This document shows positions 8,219-16,059 of a stretch of DNA of 64,000 nt, piece after piece (position 1 is the stretch's first letter; each line of letters opens with the position of its first letter). The translations under genes and the position numbers were made by a program. The stretch is from Allokutzneria sp. A3M-2-11 16 (GTDB taxonomy: Bacteria > Actinomycetota > Actinomycetes > Mycobacteriales > Pseudonocardiaceae). The notes beneath the pieces were generated by a model, which saw only the letters and a program-made list of their open reading frames with translations, did not search any database and was not told the origin of the DNA. The stretch spans positions 1-64,000 of the forward strand of contig NZ_JANAVO010000013.1 of the NCBI RefSeq assembly GCF_024213555.1, written 5' to 3'.

Positions 8219-8609
8219 GTCGACTCCCGATGCTGTGCGTCCTGCCCGGGGTGAATAGCCGGGGCGGACCCGCCCAAGCCGGTCGGCGCGCGGCTTCACT
8301 CGAAGACATAGCGGAGGTTTGCCGCGCGGTCGCCCGGGTAGCGCATAGCAGAGTGATCATGAACGCCGGGACCGGCTTTGGGCGTTTCCCGCTGGGCCGC
8401 ATGGCTGGAACTCCGCTCCTACGGCCGGGTGACGAAGCGCCGGAAAGGTGACGCAGCGAGAGCGCTTCTCCCGCGTCGGGATAGGTGCACGCGCATCTAG
8501 CTGCGGTGGAGAAGATCTACCCGACCGGGGAATGCGGAAAAGGTAACTTCTTCAATTGCAACAACTCCTCCGGGTGCGAGCCCGTTTTTGTCTGGAGAAG
8601 GAGAATGTG
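8219..8609. other. divergent intergenic region between two secreted-protein genes
   Basis: No credible coding sequence. It carries the 5' regions of the GH25 gene (minus) and the Asn-repeat gene (plus). The plus-strand ribosome site GGAGAAGGAG (8594-8603) is strong and decides the GTG 8610 start of the repeat protein. No clear -35/-10 pair, riboswitch or terminator was recognised. Confidence 0.5.
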
Positions 8610-9284
8610 GTGAAAACCGATCGTGCGGTCGGCCGTGCCGTGCTCGTCGCGGCGACGCTGGCAGTTCTGCTGCCGTTCAGCGTGGGAACCGCTCAAGCCA
8701 CGCCCGCCGTCCCCGCTTCCGGCGCCAATGGCGTCGTGGTGGGCAATACCGGCGGTAACGACAACGACGTCGAGGTCGGTAACCACCGAGCCGTGGGAAA
8801 CCGCGTCGGTGTGCGCAACACCGATTCCAACCGCAACCGCACCGGCGTCGGCAACAGTGACGCCGCCCGCAACGACTCGCTGGTCGGCAACACCGGCTCC
8901 GACGACAACGGCACCGTCGTCGGCAACCGCGACGCCAACGGCAACGGAACAGCCGTGGTGAACCGCGGCGCGCACCGCAATGGAACCGTTGTGGTGAACC
9001 GCGGGGCCGACCTCAACAAGACCGACGTGGTCAACCTGCGGGGGCACCGCAACACCACGGTGGTCGGCAACAACGACAGCGACCGCAACCAGTCGGCGGT
9101 CCGCAACAGCGGCTCGCACCGCAACACGACCGTCATCAGCAACAACGGCAGCCACGGCAACCGCGTGGTCGTGGACAACTCCAACTCCCACGGGAACACC
9201 ACGGTGATCAGCAACAACGGCGGCAGCCGCAACACCGTGCGCATTGGCAACGGCGGAACCAGCGTGGACATCGAAGGGGGCTGA
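8610..9284 (+). CDS. secreted Asn-ladder repeat protein (15 x 12 residues)
   Basis: 224 residues, family not recognised. A signal peptide (MKTDRAVGRAV to GTAQA) and an 11-residue linker are followed by residues 42-221, which divide without gaps into fifteen 12-residue units and then EGG. Unit consensus is T-V-V-G-N-x-G-S-x-R-N-T. Position 5 is Asn in 15/15, position 3 is Val/Ile in 15/15, and position 11 is Asn in 14/15 (Asp in the last). Alternating hydrophobic and Asn positions on a fixed period suggest a beta-solenoid or curli-like amyloid fold with two Asn ladders. There is no LPXTG or membrane anchor. GTG 8610 lies 6 nt after GGAG; GTG 8607 is an alternative. The next gene encodes a small secreted protein 90 bp downstream. 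Confidence 0.85.
   Translation: MKTDRAVGRAVLVAATLAVLLPFSVGTAQATPAVPASGANGVVVGNTGGNDNDVEVGNHRAVGNRVGVRNTDSNRNRTGVGNSDAARNDSLVGNTGSDDNGTVVGNRDANGNGTAVVNRGAHRNGTVVVNRGADLNKTDVVNLRGHRNTTVVGNNDSDRNQSAVRNSGSHRNTTVISNNGSHGNRVVVDNSNSHGNTTVISNNGGSRNTVRIGNGGTSVDIEGG
8733..9272 (+). repeat. 36-bp-period coding repeat array (15 units)
   Basis: In-frame array encoding the fifteen 12-residue units. Units keep the amino-acid pattern but differ at many third positions, so the repeat is old and held by protein selection rather than being a recent tandem expansion. The most similar neighbours are units 12 and 14, TVISNNGSHGNR and TVISNNGGSRNT. Confidence 0.85.
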
Positions 9285-9374
9285 TCGGCCCTTTTCGGAG
9301 AAAGCGGCTCGCCGGTGCCCCCGCACGCACCGGCGGGCCTTTTCGCTCGACTGTCGAAACTATTTGGAGTATTC

Positions 9375-9602
9375 GTGAAAAAGCGTGCCGCCGCGGTTCT
9401 CGCGGGAACCGCCGCCATGATGGCCGTCAGCACTCCGGCGCAGGCGATCGGCATCGGCCTGGATACCCGGCCCACGCCGATCGAGGTGCTGAACAACGTG
9501 AGCGTGCTGCCCGTCCAGCTCTGCGGCGCCGGATCGTGCCGGAACGCCCCGGTGGGTGACGACGAGCAGAAGTTGATCACGAACAGCCACGTCGGTCCCT
9601 GA
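9375..9602 (+). CDS. small secreted protein, paralogue of 12455-12700
   Basis: 75 residues from GTG 9375, which has TTGGAG five bases upstream; the in-frame ATG at 9315 lacks a site. The signal peptide is VKKRAAAVLAGTAAMM to STPAQA. The mature part is about 50 residues and contains LNNVSVLPVQLCGAGSC and NAPVGDDEQKLITNS, with two Cys that could form a disulfide. The same blocks recur in the gene at 12455-12700. The pattern of Val/Leu, one Cys pair and a charged GD..L..I tail faintly recalls the C-terminal part of streptomycete rodlins; this is a visual resemblance only. It lies between the Asn-repeat gene and the class A PBP on the same strand, so a wall-surface role is likely. Confidence 0.75.
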   Translation: MKKRAAAVLAGTAAMMAVSTPAQAIGIGLDTRPTPIEVLNNVSVLPVQLCGAGSCRNAPVGDDEQKLITNSHVGP

Positions 9603-9689
9603 CCGCTCCCGGCCACCCCATCGTGCGCGTGGCGGTCCCTTCGGCTCCGGCCGGAAACGGCTAAGACGTAAGGGGAACAGCTCACGTGG

Positions 9690-12206
9690 ATGGGGGAGGG
9701 CGTGCGGGACAGGGTTTCGATCAGGGTGTCGAACAAGCTCGACATCACCGATCTCACCTGGGACGACGAACCGGTGCGTCGACCGAGGGCGACGCGGGTC
9801 AAGCTGGTGGCGCTGTGCGTGCTCGCCGGTGTGCTGCTGGCGGCCGCGCTGTTCCCGGCCGTCGGCGCGCTGGGCATGGTGGCGGTGCGGGCGGGCGACA
9901 CGGTCGACACCACCGCCACCGACCTCGTCGCCAAGGACCCGCCGCTGCTCACCACGATGCTGGACACCACGGGCAGGCCGCTGGCGCACCACTACGACCA
10001 GTACCGGGTGCTGGTGCCCGCCAACAAGATCGCCGTCACGATGAAGGCCGCCATCGTGGCCATCGAGGACCACCGCTTCTACGAGCACGAGGGCGTCGAC
10101 CTGGTGGCGATCGGCCGCGCGCTGGTCACCAACACCCTGCGCGGCAAGGTCTCCCAGGGCGGGTCGACGCTCACGCAGCAGTACGTGAAGAACTACCTGA
10201 CCCACATCGTGGCCGAGACGAAGCTGGAGCAGACCAAGGCCCAGGAGCAGTCCGCGGCGCGCAAGCTCCGCGAGCTGCGCACGGCGTTGCAGCTGGAGCG
10301 GGTGCTGACCAAGGACGAGATCCTGGCCCGCTACCTGAACACCGTCCCCTTCGGACAGAAGTCCTACGGGATCGCGGCCGCCGCGCAGACCTACTTCGGC
10401 ATCGCCCAGGAGGACCTGACCGTCGCGCAGGCCGCGCTGCTCGCGGGCATCGTGAACGAGCCGAGCGGGCTGAACCCCTACCGCTTCCCGGAGCGCGCGC
10501 TGGCCCGGCGCAACGTGGTCATCGACGAGATGGCCAAGCAGCACCGGTTGCCCGTGGAGATGGCCGAGGCGGAGAAGAAGCTGCCGCTGGGGCTCGCCCC
10601 GGAGACGGCCCGCCCGCCGAACGGCTGCATCGGCACCGGCGACGCGGGTTACTTCTGCGACTACGTGACCAAGTACCTGGAAGGCGTCGGCCTGTCCAAG
10701 GAGCAGCTGCGCCGGGGCGGCTACACGATCAAGACCACGCTCGACCGCGACGCGCTGACCAAGGCCAAGACCGCGGTGGACGCGCAGGTCCCGCCGGATA
10801 CCGAGCACGCGGCCAACGCGATGGCGATCGTCAAGCCCGGCAAGGACAAGCACCGCGTGGTGGGACTCGCCGCGAACCGCCCGTACGGCCTCCGGCGGGA
10901 CAAGCACGAGACGACGCTCGGGTTGCCCTACGCGATGCAGAACCTCGGCGCGGGCTCGATCTACAAGATCTTCACCGCGGCCGCGGCACTGGAGAAGGGC
11001 ATGGGGATCAGCGCCGGCCTGCCGGTGCCCGGCTCCTACACGTCCAACGTGTTCACGGGCGGCGCGGCCAGCTGTCCCATGGGCGCGGAGGGACTGCGGA
11101 AGTACTGCGTGCAGAACGCGGGGGAGTACCCCGAGCGGATGTCGATGCAGGACGCCCTGGCCACGTCGCCGAACACGACGTTCGTGCAGCTGCTGGAGAA
11201 GGTCGGCGTGTCCTCGGCGGTGGACATGGCCGTGCGGCTGGGCCTGCGCTCGCTGAACACCGTGCGCGCGGGCGAGGACCCGAAGAAGCGGCCGATCGGC
11301 AGGTTCTTCGCCGAGCAGAACTACGGCTCCTTCACCCTCGGCCCGACCCCGACGAGCACGCTGGAGCTGGCCAACGTCGGAGCCACCCTGGCCAGCGGGG
11401 GCACCTGGTGCCCGCCGAGCCCGGTGGAGGAGGTGCTGGACCGGCACGGGCGCCGCGTCCCGCTCCGCGAACTGCCGTGCGCGCAGGTGGTGGCGCCGGG
11501 GCTGGCCAACGCGATGACCGTGGGGATGAGCAAGGACACGCTCTCCGGCACGGCGGTCGCGGCGGCGAAGGCCTACGGCTGGGACCGGCCGATGGCGGGC
11601 AAGACCGGGACCACGCAGGAGCACAAGTCCTCCGGGTTCCTCGGCTACACCCCGCAGCTGTCGGCGGCGGTGTTCACCTTCGACGACTCGCCGTCGCCGA
11701 CCACGCTCTGCGATCCGGGCGGGTCGCTGCCGCCGCGGCCGTGCACCGGCGGCCGCTACATCTACGGCGGCAAGTACCCGGCGCGCACCTGGTTCCACGC
11801 CATGAACGGGGAAGGCGGCCAGCCCGGGATCATGACCGCGATGGAGCGGGCGGAGCTGCCCGAGCTGGAGGACCGCTACACCGAGGGCGAGCGCCGGGAA
11901 CCGGAGGTGCGCGAACGCGTCCCGTCGGTGGTCGGGCTGTCCCTGGACGCGGCGCGGGAACGGCTGGAGGGCGCGGGTTTCACCGTCCGGGTCGTGCAGA
12001 AGGCGAGCCAGAAACCCAAGGGCACGGTGATCGGCCAGAGCGGTAGCTCGGTGATCACCTTGCAGGTCAGCACGGGCGTGGCCGCGAGCGAGGCGGGCTC
12101 CGAGGCCGCCACACCGGGAACGCCCACCACGACGAGACCGAAGCCCAAGCCCACCACCGGCCAGTCGACGACGACGCGGCCCCGCCCGACCCGGACGACG
12201 GGCTAG
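9690..12206 (+). CDS. class A penicillin-binding protein with C-terminal PASTA domain
   Basis: 838-residue bifunctional peptidoglycan synthase. Short cytoplasmic tail, one TM segment (LVALCVLAGVLLAAALFPAVG), then the GT51 glycosyltransferase: AIEDHRFYEHEGVD with the catalytic Glu, GGSTLTQQYVKN, and RKLRELRTALQLE. The transpeptidase has the serine in GSIYKIF (SxxK), the SPN motif in SPNTTFVQLL and KTGTTQEHKSSG. Four Cys pairs occur in loops (NGCIG-FCDY, SCPMG-YCVQ, WCPPS-PCAQ, LCDPG-PCTG), so disulfides are likely outside the membrane. A PASTA domain (VPSVVGLSLDAARERLEGAG) and a Thr/Pro-rich tail follow. A second paralogue lies at 27562-29751. The coupling to the two upstream secreted genes suggests wall-surface work. 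Confidence 0.95.
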   Translation: MGEGVRDRVSIRVSNKLDITDLTWDDEPVRRPRATRVKLVALCVLAGVLLAAALFPAVGALGMVAVRAGDTVDTTATDLVAKDPPLLTTMLDTTGRPLAHHYDQYRVLVPANKIAVTMKAAIVAIEDHRFYEHEGVDLVAIGRALVTNTLRGKVSQGGSTLTQQYVKNYLTHIVAETKLEQTKAQEQSAARKLRELRTALQLERVLTKDEILARYLNTVPFGQKSYGIAAAAQTYFGIAQEDLTVAQAALLAGIVNEPSGLNPYRFPERALARRNVVIDEMAKQHRLPVEMAEAEKKLPLGLAPETARPPNGCIGTGDAGYFCDYVTKYLEGVGLSKEQLRRGGYTIKTTLDRDALTKAKTAVDAQVPPDTEHAANAMAIVKPGKDKHRVVGLAANRPYGLRRDKHETTLGLPYAMQNLGAGSIYKIFTAAAALEKGMGISAGLPVPGSYTSNVFTGGAASCPMGAEGLRKYCVQNAGEYPERMSMQDALATSPNTTFVQLLEKVGVSSAVDMAVRLGLRSLNTVRAGEDPKKRPIGRFFAEQNYGSFTLGPTPTSTLELANVGATLASGGTWCPPSPVEEVLDRHGRRVPLRELPCAQVVAPGLANAMTVGMSKDTLSGTAVAAAKAYGWDRPMAGKTGTTQEHKSSGFLGYTPQLSAAVFTFDDSPSPTTLCDPGGSLPPRPCTGGRYIYGGKYPARTWFHAMNGEGGQPGIMTAMERAELPELEDRYTEGERREPEVRERVPSVVGLSLDAARERLEGAGFTVRVVQKASQKPKGTVIGQSGSSVITLQVSTGVAASEAGSEAATPGTPTTTRPKPKPTTGQSTTTRPRPTRTTG

Positions 12207-12286
12207 CACCATGTCCCGCACGCGGCCCCCAACAACCGCACGCCCCCCGTCCCCTCCCCCACAACATCAGCTGGGCAGCCCAAACT

Positions 12287-12349
12287 CCCGTTTCGTACTC
12301 AAAACGGGATTTTGGAGCGCTCTTTTTCCCGTTATGAGTACGAAACGGG
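12287..12349. repeat. 63-bp palindrome, family 1 copy 1 (likely bidirectional terminator)
   Basis: Outer arms CCCGTTTCGTACTC (12287-12300) and GAGTACGAAACGGG (12336-12349) are exact complements. Inside, AACGGG pairs with CCCGTT around a central GAGCGCTC. Short T-tracts flank the core on both strands. It lies between the PBP stop (12206) and the convergent small-protein stop (12455). Similarity to the copy at 60331 continues on both sides for a total of about 230 bp (roughly 12220-12450). Confidence 0.85.
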
Positions 12350-12454
12350 GTTCTCTAGACGGCGCCCGCGGGGAATGGGGTGGACGGGCGCGTGGAGTGC
12401 TATGGGCTGAGTTTACTCGGTGGGCGGAGTGCGGACGGGCTTGAAGGACATGGG

Positions 12455-12700
12455 CTAGGGCTTGCCCTTGCCCCGCACGACGCTGTTGGTGATCAGCTCC
12501 GACAGGTGGTCACCGACCGGGGCGTTCTCGCACGAGCTCGCCTGACCGCAGAGCTGGATCGGAAGGATGCTGACGTTGTTCAACGCGCGCAGGCCGAGGG
12601 GCTGGTCGTTGAGCACGACCGCGGCCTCGGCGGGGGAGGCGGCGGCGAGCACGCCCGCGACGGCGACGGCGATACCCGCCGCGCGAGTGGAGAACGACAT
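12455..12700 (-). CDS. small secreted protein, paralogue of 9375-9602
   Basis: 81 residues with a signal peptide (MSFSTRAAGIAVAVAGVLAA to SPAEA). The mature part contains LNNVSILPIQLCGQASSC and NAPVGDHLSELITNS, aligning almost without gaps to the protein at 9375-9602. Two Cys are conserved. GGAG lies nine bases before ATG 12700. It sits on the opposite strand across the class A PBP, so the pair brackets that gene. The first family-1 palindrome lies just after its stop. The function is unknown; a surface or wall-associated role is inferred from export and context. Confidence 0.72.
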   Translation of the reverse strand: MSFSTRAAGIAVAVAGVLAAASPAEAAVVLNDQPLGLRALNNVSILPIQLCGQASSCENAPVGDHLSELITNSVVRGKGKP

Positions 12701-12830
12701 GGCAGAGCACTCCAGACAGGTCGGGGACGCGCCGGAAACCCTTGACGGCGCGGGGAAAACTCAGGCTAGCGACGAAGGGCCGGTCACATTCGCCGGGGTG
12801 CCTGGCGTTCCCCGCCCCCGAGACGGAAGA

Positions 12831-13370
12831 ATGATCGACGAGGACCACTCAGACAGTGTTGACCCGGGGAAGGCGGCGGCGGTGCCACAGCGCGTCCTGG
12901 CGGGTTCGCGCACGCCCGTGCAGTGGGCGGCCGGAGTCGTCGCGGCGACCTTCCTGTTCCTGGGCATCTTCGGCCTTGTTCCCGGGCTGACCACGGACTA
13001 CGCGCTGCTCAAGATGGCCGGGCCGCGGTCGGGCGCCGAGCTGTTCGGGGTGTTCGACGTGTCCGTGCTGCACAACGTCGTGCACCTGCTCTTCGGCGCG
13101 GCGGGCCTCACCCTCGGCAACACCGGCAAGGGCGCGCGGCTGTTCCTCGCGGTCGGCGCCGGGGTGGCGCTGGCGCTGGGCCTCTACGGTTTCCTGGTCC
13201 CGCAGGACAGCACGGCGAACGTGCTCCCGACGGACGCGGCGGGCACCTGGCTGCACGTCGGGCTCGCGGCGGTGATGGCCGTGCTGGCGCTGTGTTGGCG
13301 AGTGCCGGAGAAGTCCACTCGGGCAGGTGAGCCGTTGCGGCGAAAGGAAGAGCTGCCGTCCAGTCGGTGA
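12831..13370 (+). CDS. DUF4383 domain membrane protein
   Basis: 179 residues. After a 30-residue polar N-terminus come four hydrophobic segments: WAAGVVAATFLFLGIFGLV, VLHNVVHLLFGAAGLTL, ARLFLAVGAGVALALGLYGF and WLHVGLAAVMAVLAL. The intramembrane HNxVHLxFG block and a final WLHxxL are diagnostic of DUF4383. The function of the family is unknown; it is common and often stress-associated in actinobacteria. I start at ATG 12831; the frame extends upstream antisense to the divergent small-protein gene and is not coding there. A STAS-domain gene follows 85 bp later. Confidence 0.85.
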   Translation: MIDEDHSDSVDPGKAAAVPQRVLAGSRTPVQWAAGVVAATFLFLGIFGLVPGLTTDYALLKMAGPRSGAELFGVFDVSVLHNVVHLLFGAAGLTLGNTGKGARLFLAVGAGVALALGLYGFLVPQDSTANVLPTDAAGTWLHVGLAAVMAVLALCWRVPEKSTRAGEPLRRKEELPSSR

Positions 13371-13455
13371 GACCTGTTCTTCGCCCGGGGAATCGGTAGG
13401 CTGGCGGGATTCAGGGTCCGTTCCATCCGCTCACGCATCCGGGGACTGTGCAGTC

Positions 13456-13851
13456 ATGGTCAGCAGCGACAAGCTCGACTCCACCCCCTACGACCCCGGT
13501 CAGCCCGCGCCGCTGCTGCACGTCCGGGTCACCAGGACCGGCGCGACCAGCGTGATCACCGTGGCCGGGGAGATCGACATGTACTCCGCCCGCGAGCTGG
13601 AGGTCGCGCTGACCGGGCAGATGGAGGCCGACGCCGACGCGGCGGTGGTGATCGCCGACCTCAACGGCGTCTCCTTCATGGGGTCGGTCGGGCTGGCGGT
13701 GCTGCACGAGGCCGCGGTGCGCGCGGCGGGCCAGGGCGTGCAACTGCGCCTCGCGGTCTCCACCAAGGTGGTGACGCGGGCACTGGAGGTCTCCGGGCTG
13801 ACGTCGGAGTTCGCCCTCTACCGCACCGTGCAGGACGCCCTGGCCGCGTGA
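13456..13851 (+). CDS. STAS-domain anti-sigma factor antagonist
   Basis: 131-residue single STAS domain. Recognisable parts are ITVAGEIDMYSARELEVAL, VVIADLNGVSFMGSVGLAVLHEA and the C-terminal VTRALEVSGLTSEFALYRTVQDAL. The Ser in FMGSVGL occupies the position that anti-sigma kinases phosphorylate in SpoIIAA/RsbV-type antagonists; the usual DSS is GSV here. It would bind an RsbW-like kinase and release a sigma factor. No kinase or sigma partner is adjacent. ATG 13456 is the start; the 85 bp before it carry no gene. Confidence 0.9.
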   Translation: MVSSDKLDSTPYDPGQPAPLLHVRVTRTGATSVITVAGEIDMYSARELEVALTGQMEADADAAVVIADLNGVSFMGSVGLAVLHEAAVRAAGQGVQLRLAVSTKVVTRALEVSGLTSEFALYRTVQDALAA

Positions 13852-13892
13852 GGCCGGTTTGAATTCTTTGTCGTCCGGCAACTACCTGGGGC

Positions 13893-14795
13893 GTGAGAAT
13901 CGCGCTGGTGTCGGCCGAGCACCCTCGGCATCCACACGCCGATGAGCTGCCGCGTCGGCTGATCGCCCTCGGGCACAGGGTCACCCGGCTCGGCCATTCC
14001 GGACTGGGGCGGGAACTCGCCACCGATCCGCCCGACGTCGTGCACGCGCACTCGTGGCTCTCCGGCCTGGCCGCGCTGTCGGCGGCGCAGCACACCGACA
14101 TCCCGGTCGTGCAGACCTGCGACGGCCTCGACGCCTCGGAACACCGGCTGGTGAAGCGCGTCGTCGGACGCACGGCCGCGCGGATTGTCGTTGCGTGCCA
14201 AGACGATGCGGCCGAGCTGGTGAGCAGCGGAGTGCGCAGGAGCCGGATCGCCGTCGTGCCCGTCGGCGTGGACACGAAGGTGTTCAGCCCCGAGGGCCCG
14301 GTGGCGCGGCGCTCGGAGCGGCACCGCGTGATCGTCGCCGACGACGGAGCCGACCTCGTTCGCGCCGCGCTGCGCGGGGCGCCCGAGACGGAGGTGCTGG
14401 TTCCCGGTGATCGCGTGACGCCGGAGCTGCTGCGCTCCGCCGACGCCGTGGTGTGCGTGCCCCGGCGGGACTCCCTCGGCCGTCTCGCGCTCGCGGCGAT
14501 GGCGTGCGGTGTTCCCGTTGTGGCGCAACCGGTCGGGGCGCTCGCCGATGTGGTGGTGGACGGGATCACCGGAGTGCACGTGCCGACCCGCGATCCCCGT
14601 TTCCTGGCCCAGGTGCTGCGGAACCTGCTGGCCGATCCGGTGCGGCGGTGCACGTTGGGCGTCGCCGGGCGGGATCGCGTCGAGTGCCGGTACTCCTGGG
14701 AGCGCGTCGCCGAGGAGATGGTGCGGATCTACGCGCGCTCAAGCGTTCAGTGCGCGGCACCACCCCTGCCCGCGACCGACCACAGTGGACAGTGA
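13893..14795 (+). CDS. short GT4-like glycosyltransferase, catalytic motif altered
   Basis: 300 residues with GT-B fold features. N-terminal RIALVSAEHPRHPHADELPRRL and VVHAHSW match GT4 N-domains; VVPVGVDTKVFSP is the linker; the C-domain has CGVPVVAQPVGALADVV and DGITGVHVP. GT4 enzymes use an E-x7-E pair near FG...LEAMACG. Here the segment reads RDSLGRLALAAMACG, with the first Glu replaced by Asp or Ser and the second by Ala. At 300 residues it is also about 80 shorter than usual, with a compressed middle. It may be a divergent or inactive glycosyltransferase. GTG start 13893. It converges on the thymidine kinase gene, 6 bp between stops. Confidence 0.78.
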   Translation: MRIALVSAEHPRHPHADELPRRLIALGHRVTRLGHSGLGRELATDPPDVVHAHSWLSGLAALSAAQHTDIPVVQTCDGLDASEHRLVKRVVGRTAARIVVACQDDAAELVSSGVRRSRIAVVPVGVDTKVFSPEGPVARRSERHRVIVADDGADLVRAALRGAPETEVLVPGDRVTPELLRSADAVVCVPRRDSLGRLALAAMACGVPVVAQPVGALADVVVDGITGVHVPTRDPRFLAQVLRNLLADPVRRCTLGVAGRDRVECRYSWERVAEEMVRIYARSSVQCAAPPLPATDHSGQ

Positions 14796-14801
14796 GGCGC
14801 G

Positions 14802-15542
14802 TCAGGCCAGGCTGAGCTGACCCGCGGAGGTGGTCCTCGGGCCGAGTTCACCGCTGCGGTAGTGCCTGCGGCAGAGCACCTGGTAGCGCACGGTGCTCTC
14901 GGCGTCGGGATCGCTGGCAGCGTCCTCAGTGTCGGCGACCAGCACCGTGTCGCCCTCGCGGAGGATGCGGTTGTCCTGGGTGCGCGCGTTGAACCTGCCC
15001 GGGAAACCGCACCAGCAGAGCACTTCGACCTGGACCGGGTGCAGCTCGTCGGCCAGCTCCACCAGCCGCTGCGTCCCGGGGAAGAGGTGGCTGCGGAAGT
15101 CGATGGCCAGGCCGAAGCAGTAGACGTCGACCTGCGCGTGGTCGGCCAGCTCGGCCAGCTGCTCGACCTGGCAGGGGGAGAGGAACTGGGCCTCGTCCAC
15201 GATGAGGTAGTCCACCCGCTGGTTGCCCGCCCACTGCGCGCGCACCAGGTCCTGGATGTTCATCTCCTCGTGCACCTCGATGGCGTCCCGGGTGATGCCG
15301 ATCCGGCTGGTGATCGTCGGCGTTCCGGAGCGGTCGTGCCGCACCAGCAGCAGGCCCCGCCGTCCCTGCCGGGCGTGGTTGTGGTCGATCTGCAGCGCCA
15401 GGGTCGACTTGCCGCAGGCCATCGGGCCGAAGTAGTACCGGATCCTGCCGGGGACGGGTTGGTCGCGGCGCGCGGCGGCCGAGGGCACCGGCGAGAGGGC
15501 GTGCGTCGCGTCCACGGCGGGGGAGTGTCCGGTCTGTGTCAC
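14802..15542 (-). CDS. tdk: thymidine kinase
   Basis: Type II thymidine kinase, about 246 residues. P-loop FGPMACGKSTLALQ, Walker-B-like YLIVDEAQFLS with the catalytic Glu, and the lasso-type zinc site CWCGFPGRFNART with a second pair CRRHY. It phosphorylates thymidine and deoxyuridine in salvage. The frame is open to an ATG at 15587, but the first 15 codons are not protein-like and no ribosome site precedes them. I prefer GTG 15542, which leaves 92 bp of divergent promoter with the next gene and keeps the shared 14-mer at 15550-15563 outside the gene. The 40-residue Ala/Pro-rich N-terminal extension before RIRYYFG is unusual for TK. Confidence 0.9.
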   Translation of the reverse strand: MTQTGHSPAVDATHALSPVPSAAARRDQPVPGRIRYYFGPMACGKSTLALQIDHNHARQGRRGLLLVRHDRSGTPTITSRIGITRDAIEVHEEMNIQDLVRAQWAGNQRVDYLIVDEAQFLSPCQVEQLAELADHAQVDVYCFGLAIDFRSHLFPGTQRLVELADELHPVQVEVLCWCGFPGRFNARTQDNRILREGDTVLVADTEDAASDPDAESTVRYQVLCRRHYRSGELGPRTTSAGQLSLA

Positions 15543-15634
15543 GGGCGCCGACACTAACGGGTGGTGATCGGCGCGCGTGCAGGGCATCGCGGGGTGGGAC
15601 TTGTGCGGCGGAGTCCAGTCCCTATGCTCTGCCG

Positions 15635-16054
15635 ATGAGTTTGGTCGATGTCCGTTCGTGGACCCCCGCGGCGCTGTCCGTCGCCGAGGCGGCGCACCGC
15701 TTCCTGGTCGACGTCGCCGCCACCCGCGGCGCGCTCTCCGTGACCGCCGTCGTCGCTGACCACGGCGACGCGGGCGTCGAGATCACCCTGGGTTTCGGCA
15801 CCGGCACCGAGATCGGCGGCTCCGTCTCCACGCACGTCGGCGACGACGAGGACGTGTGCGCCGCGGTGGCCGACCGGCTCCAGGAGATGATGATCGACTA
15901 CCTGTTCGGCGCCTGGCCGGAATGCCCCGGCCACGGGCACCCGGCGGCCAGCAGGCGGTTGGCTGGCGCGGTGTGGGTGTGCCCGACCGAGGGGGAGAAG
16001 CACTTCGCGGTCCCCGTCGGCCGCTACCCGCACAAGGTGAACGTGCCGCTGTAG
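15635..16054 (+). CDS. conserved hypothetical protein
   Basis: 139 residues, family not recognised. There is no signal peptide or membrane segment. The N-terminal half looks alpha/beta (helix DVRSWTPAALSVAEAAHRFL, then strand-rich TAVVADHGDAGVEITLGFG). Near residue 95, PECPGHGHP precedes a strand carrying WVCPTEG; these two Cys and two His could bind a metal, but no named motif fits. It ends 5 bp from the convergent MFS gene stop. ATG 15635 is chosen because the upstream part of the frame overlaps the thymidine kinase promoter. High GC at third codon positions supports coding. Confidence 0.72.
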   Translation: MSLVDVRSWTPAALSVAEAAHRFLVDVAATRGALSVTAVVADHGDAGVEITLGFGTGTEIGGSVSTHVGDDEDVCAAVADRLQEMMIDYLFGAWPECPGHGHPAASRRLAGAVWVCPTEGEKHFAVPVGRYPHKVNVPL

Positions 16055-16059
16055 CGCCA

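Noticed and set aside
5646-8402. A 918-residue open frame on the minus strand spanning muramidase, SDR and P450-like genes
   Set aside because: Only its C-terminal 309 residues (from ATG 6575) are protein-like. The rest is an out-of-frame reading of the GH25 and SDR genes, which have clear motifs in their own frames.
9375-9602. Chaplin assignment for the small secreted proteins
   Set aside because: The chaplin core GNxxxVPVxxPVNVCGN is absent; only a weak rodlin-tail resemblance remains, so the function is left open.
9360-12221. A 953-residue minus-strand frame antisense to the class A PBP
   Set aside because: Low-complexity Arg/Gly/His-rich composition with no domain; typical high-GC antisense frame. 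The same applies to the frame antisense to the second PBP (26962-29763).
12211-12444. Short frame encoding SRFVLKTGFWSALFPVMSTK in both full copies of repeat family 1
   Set aside because: The peptide is conserved only because the palindromic DNA is. There is no ribosome site, and the inverted copy at 21284 does not keep the frame.
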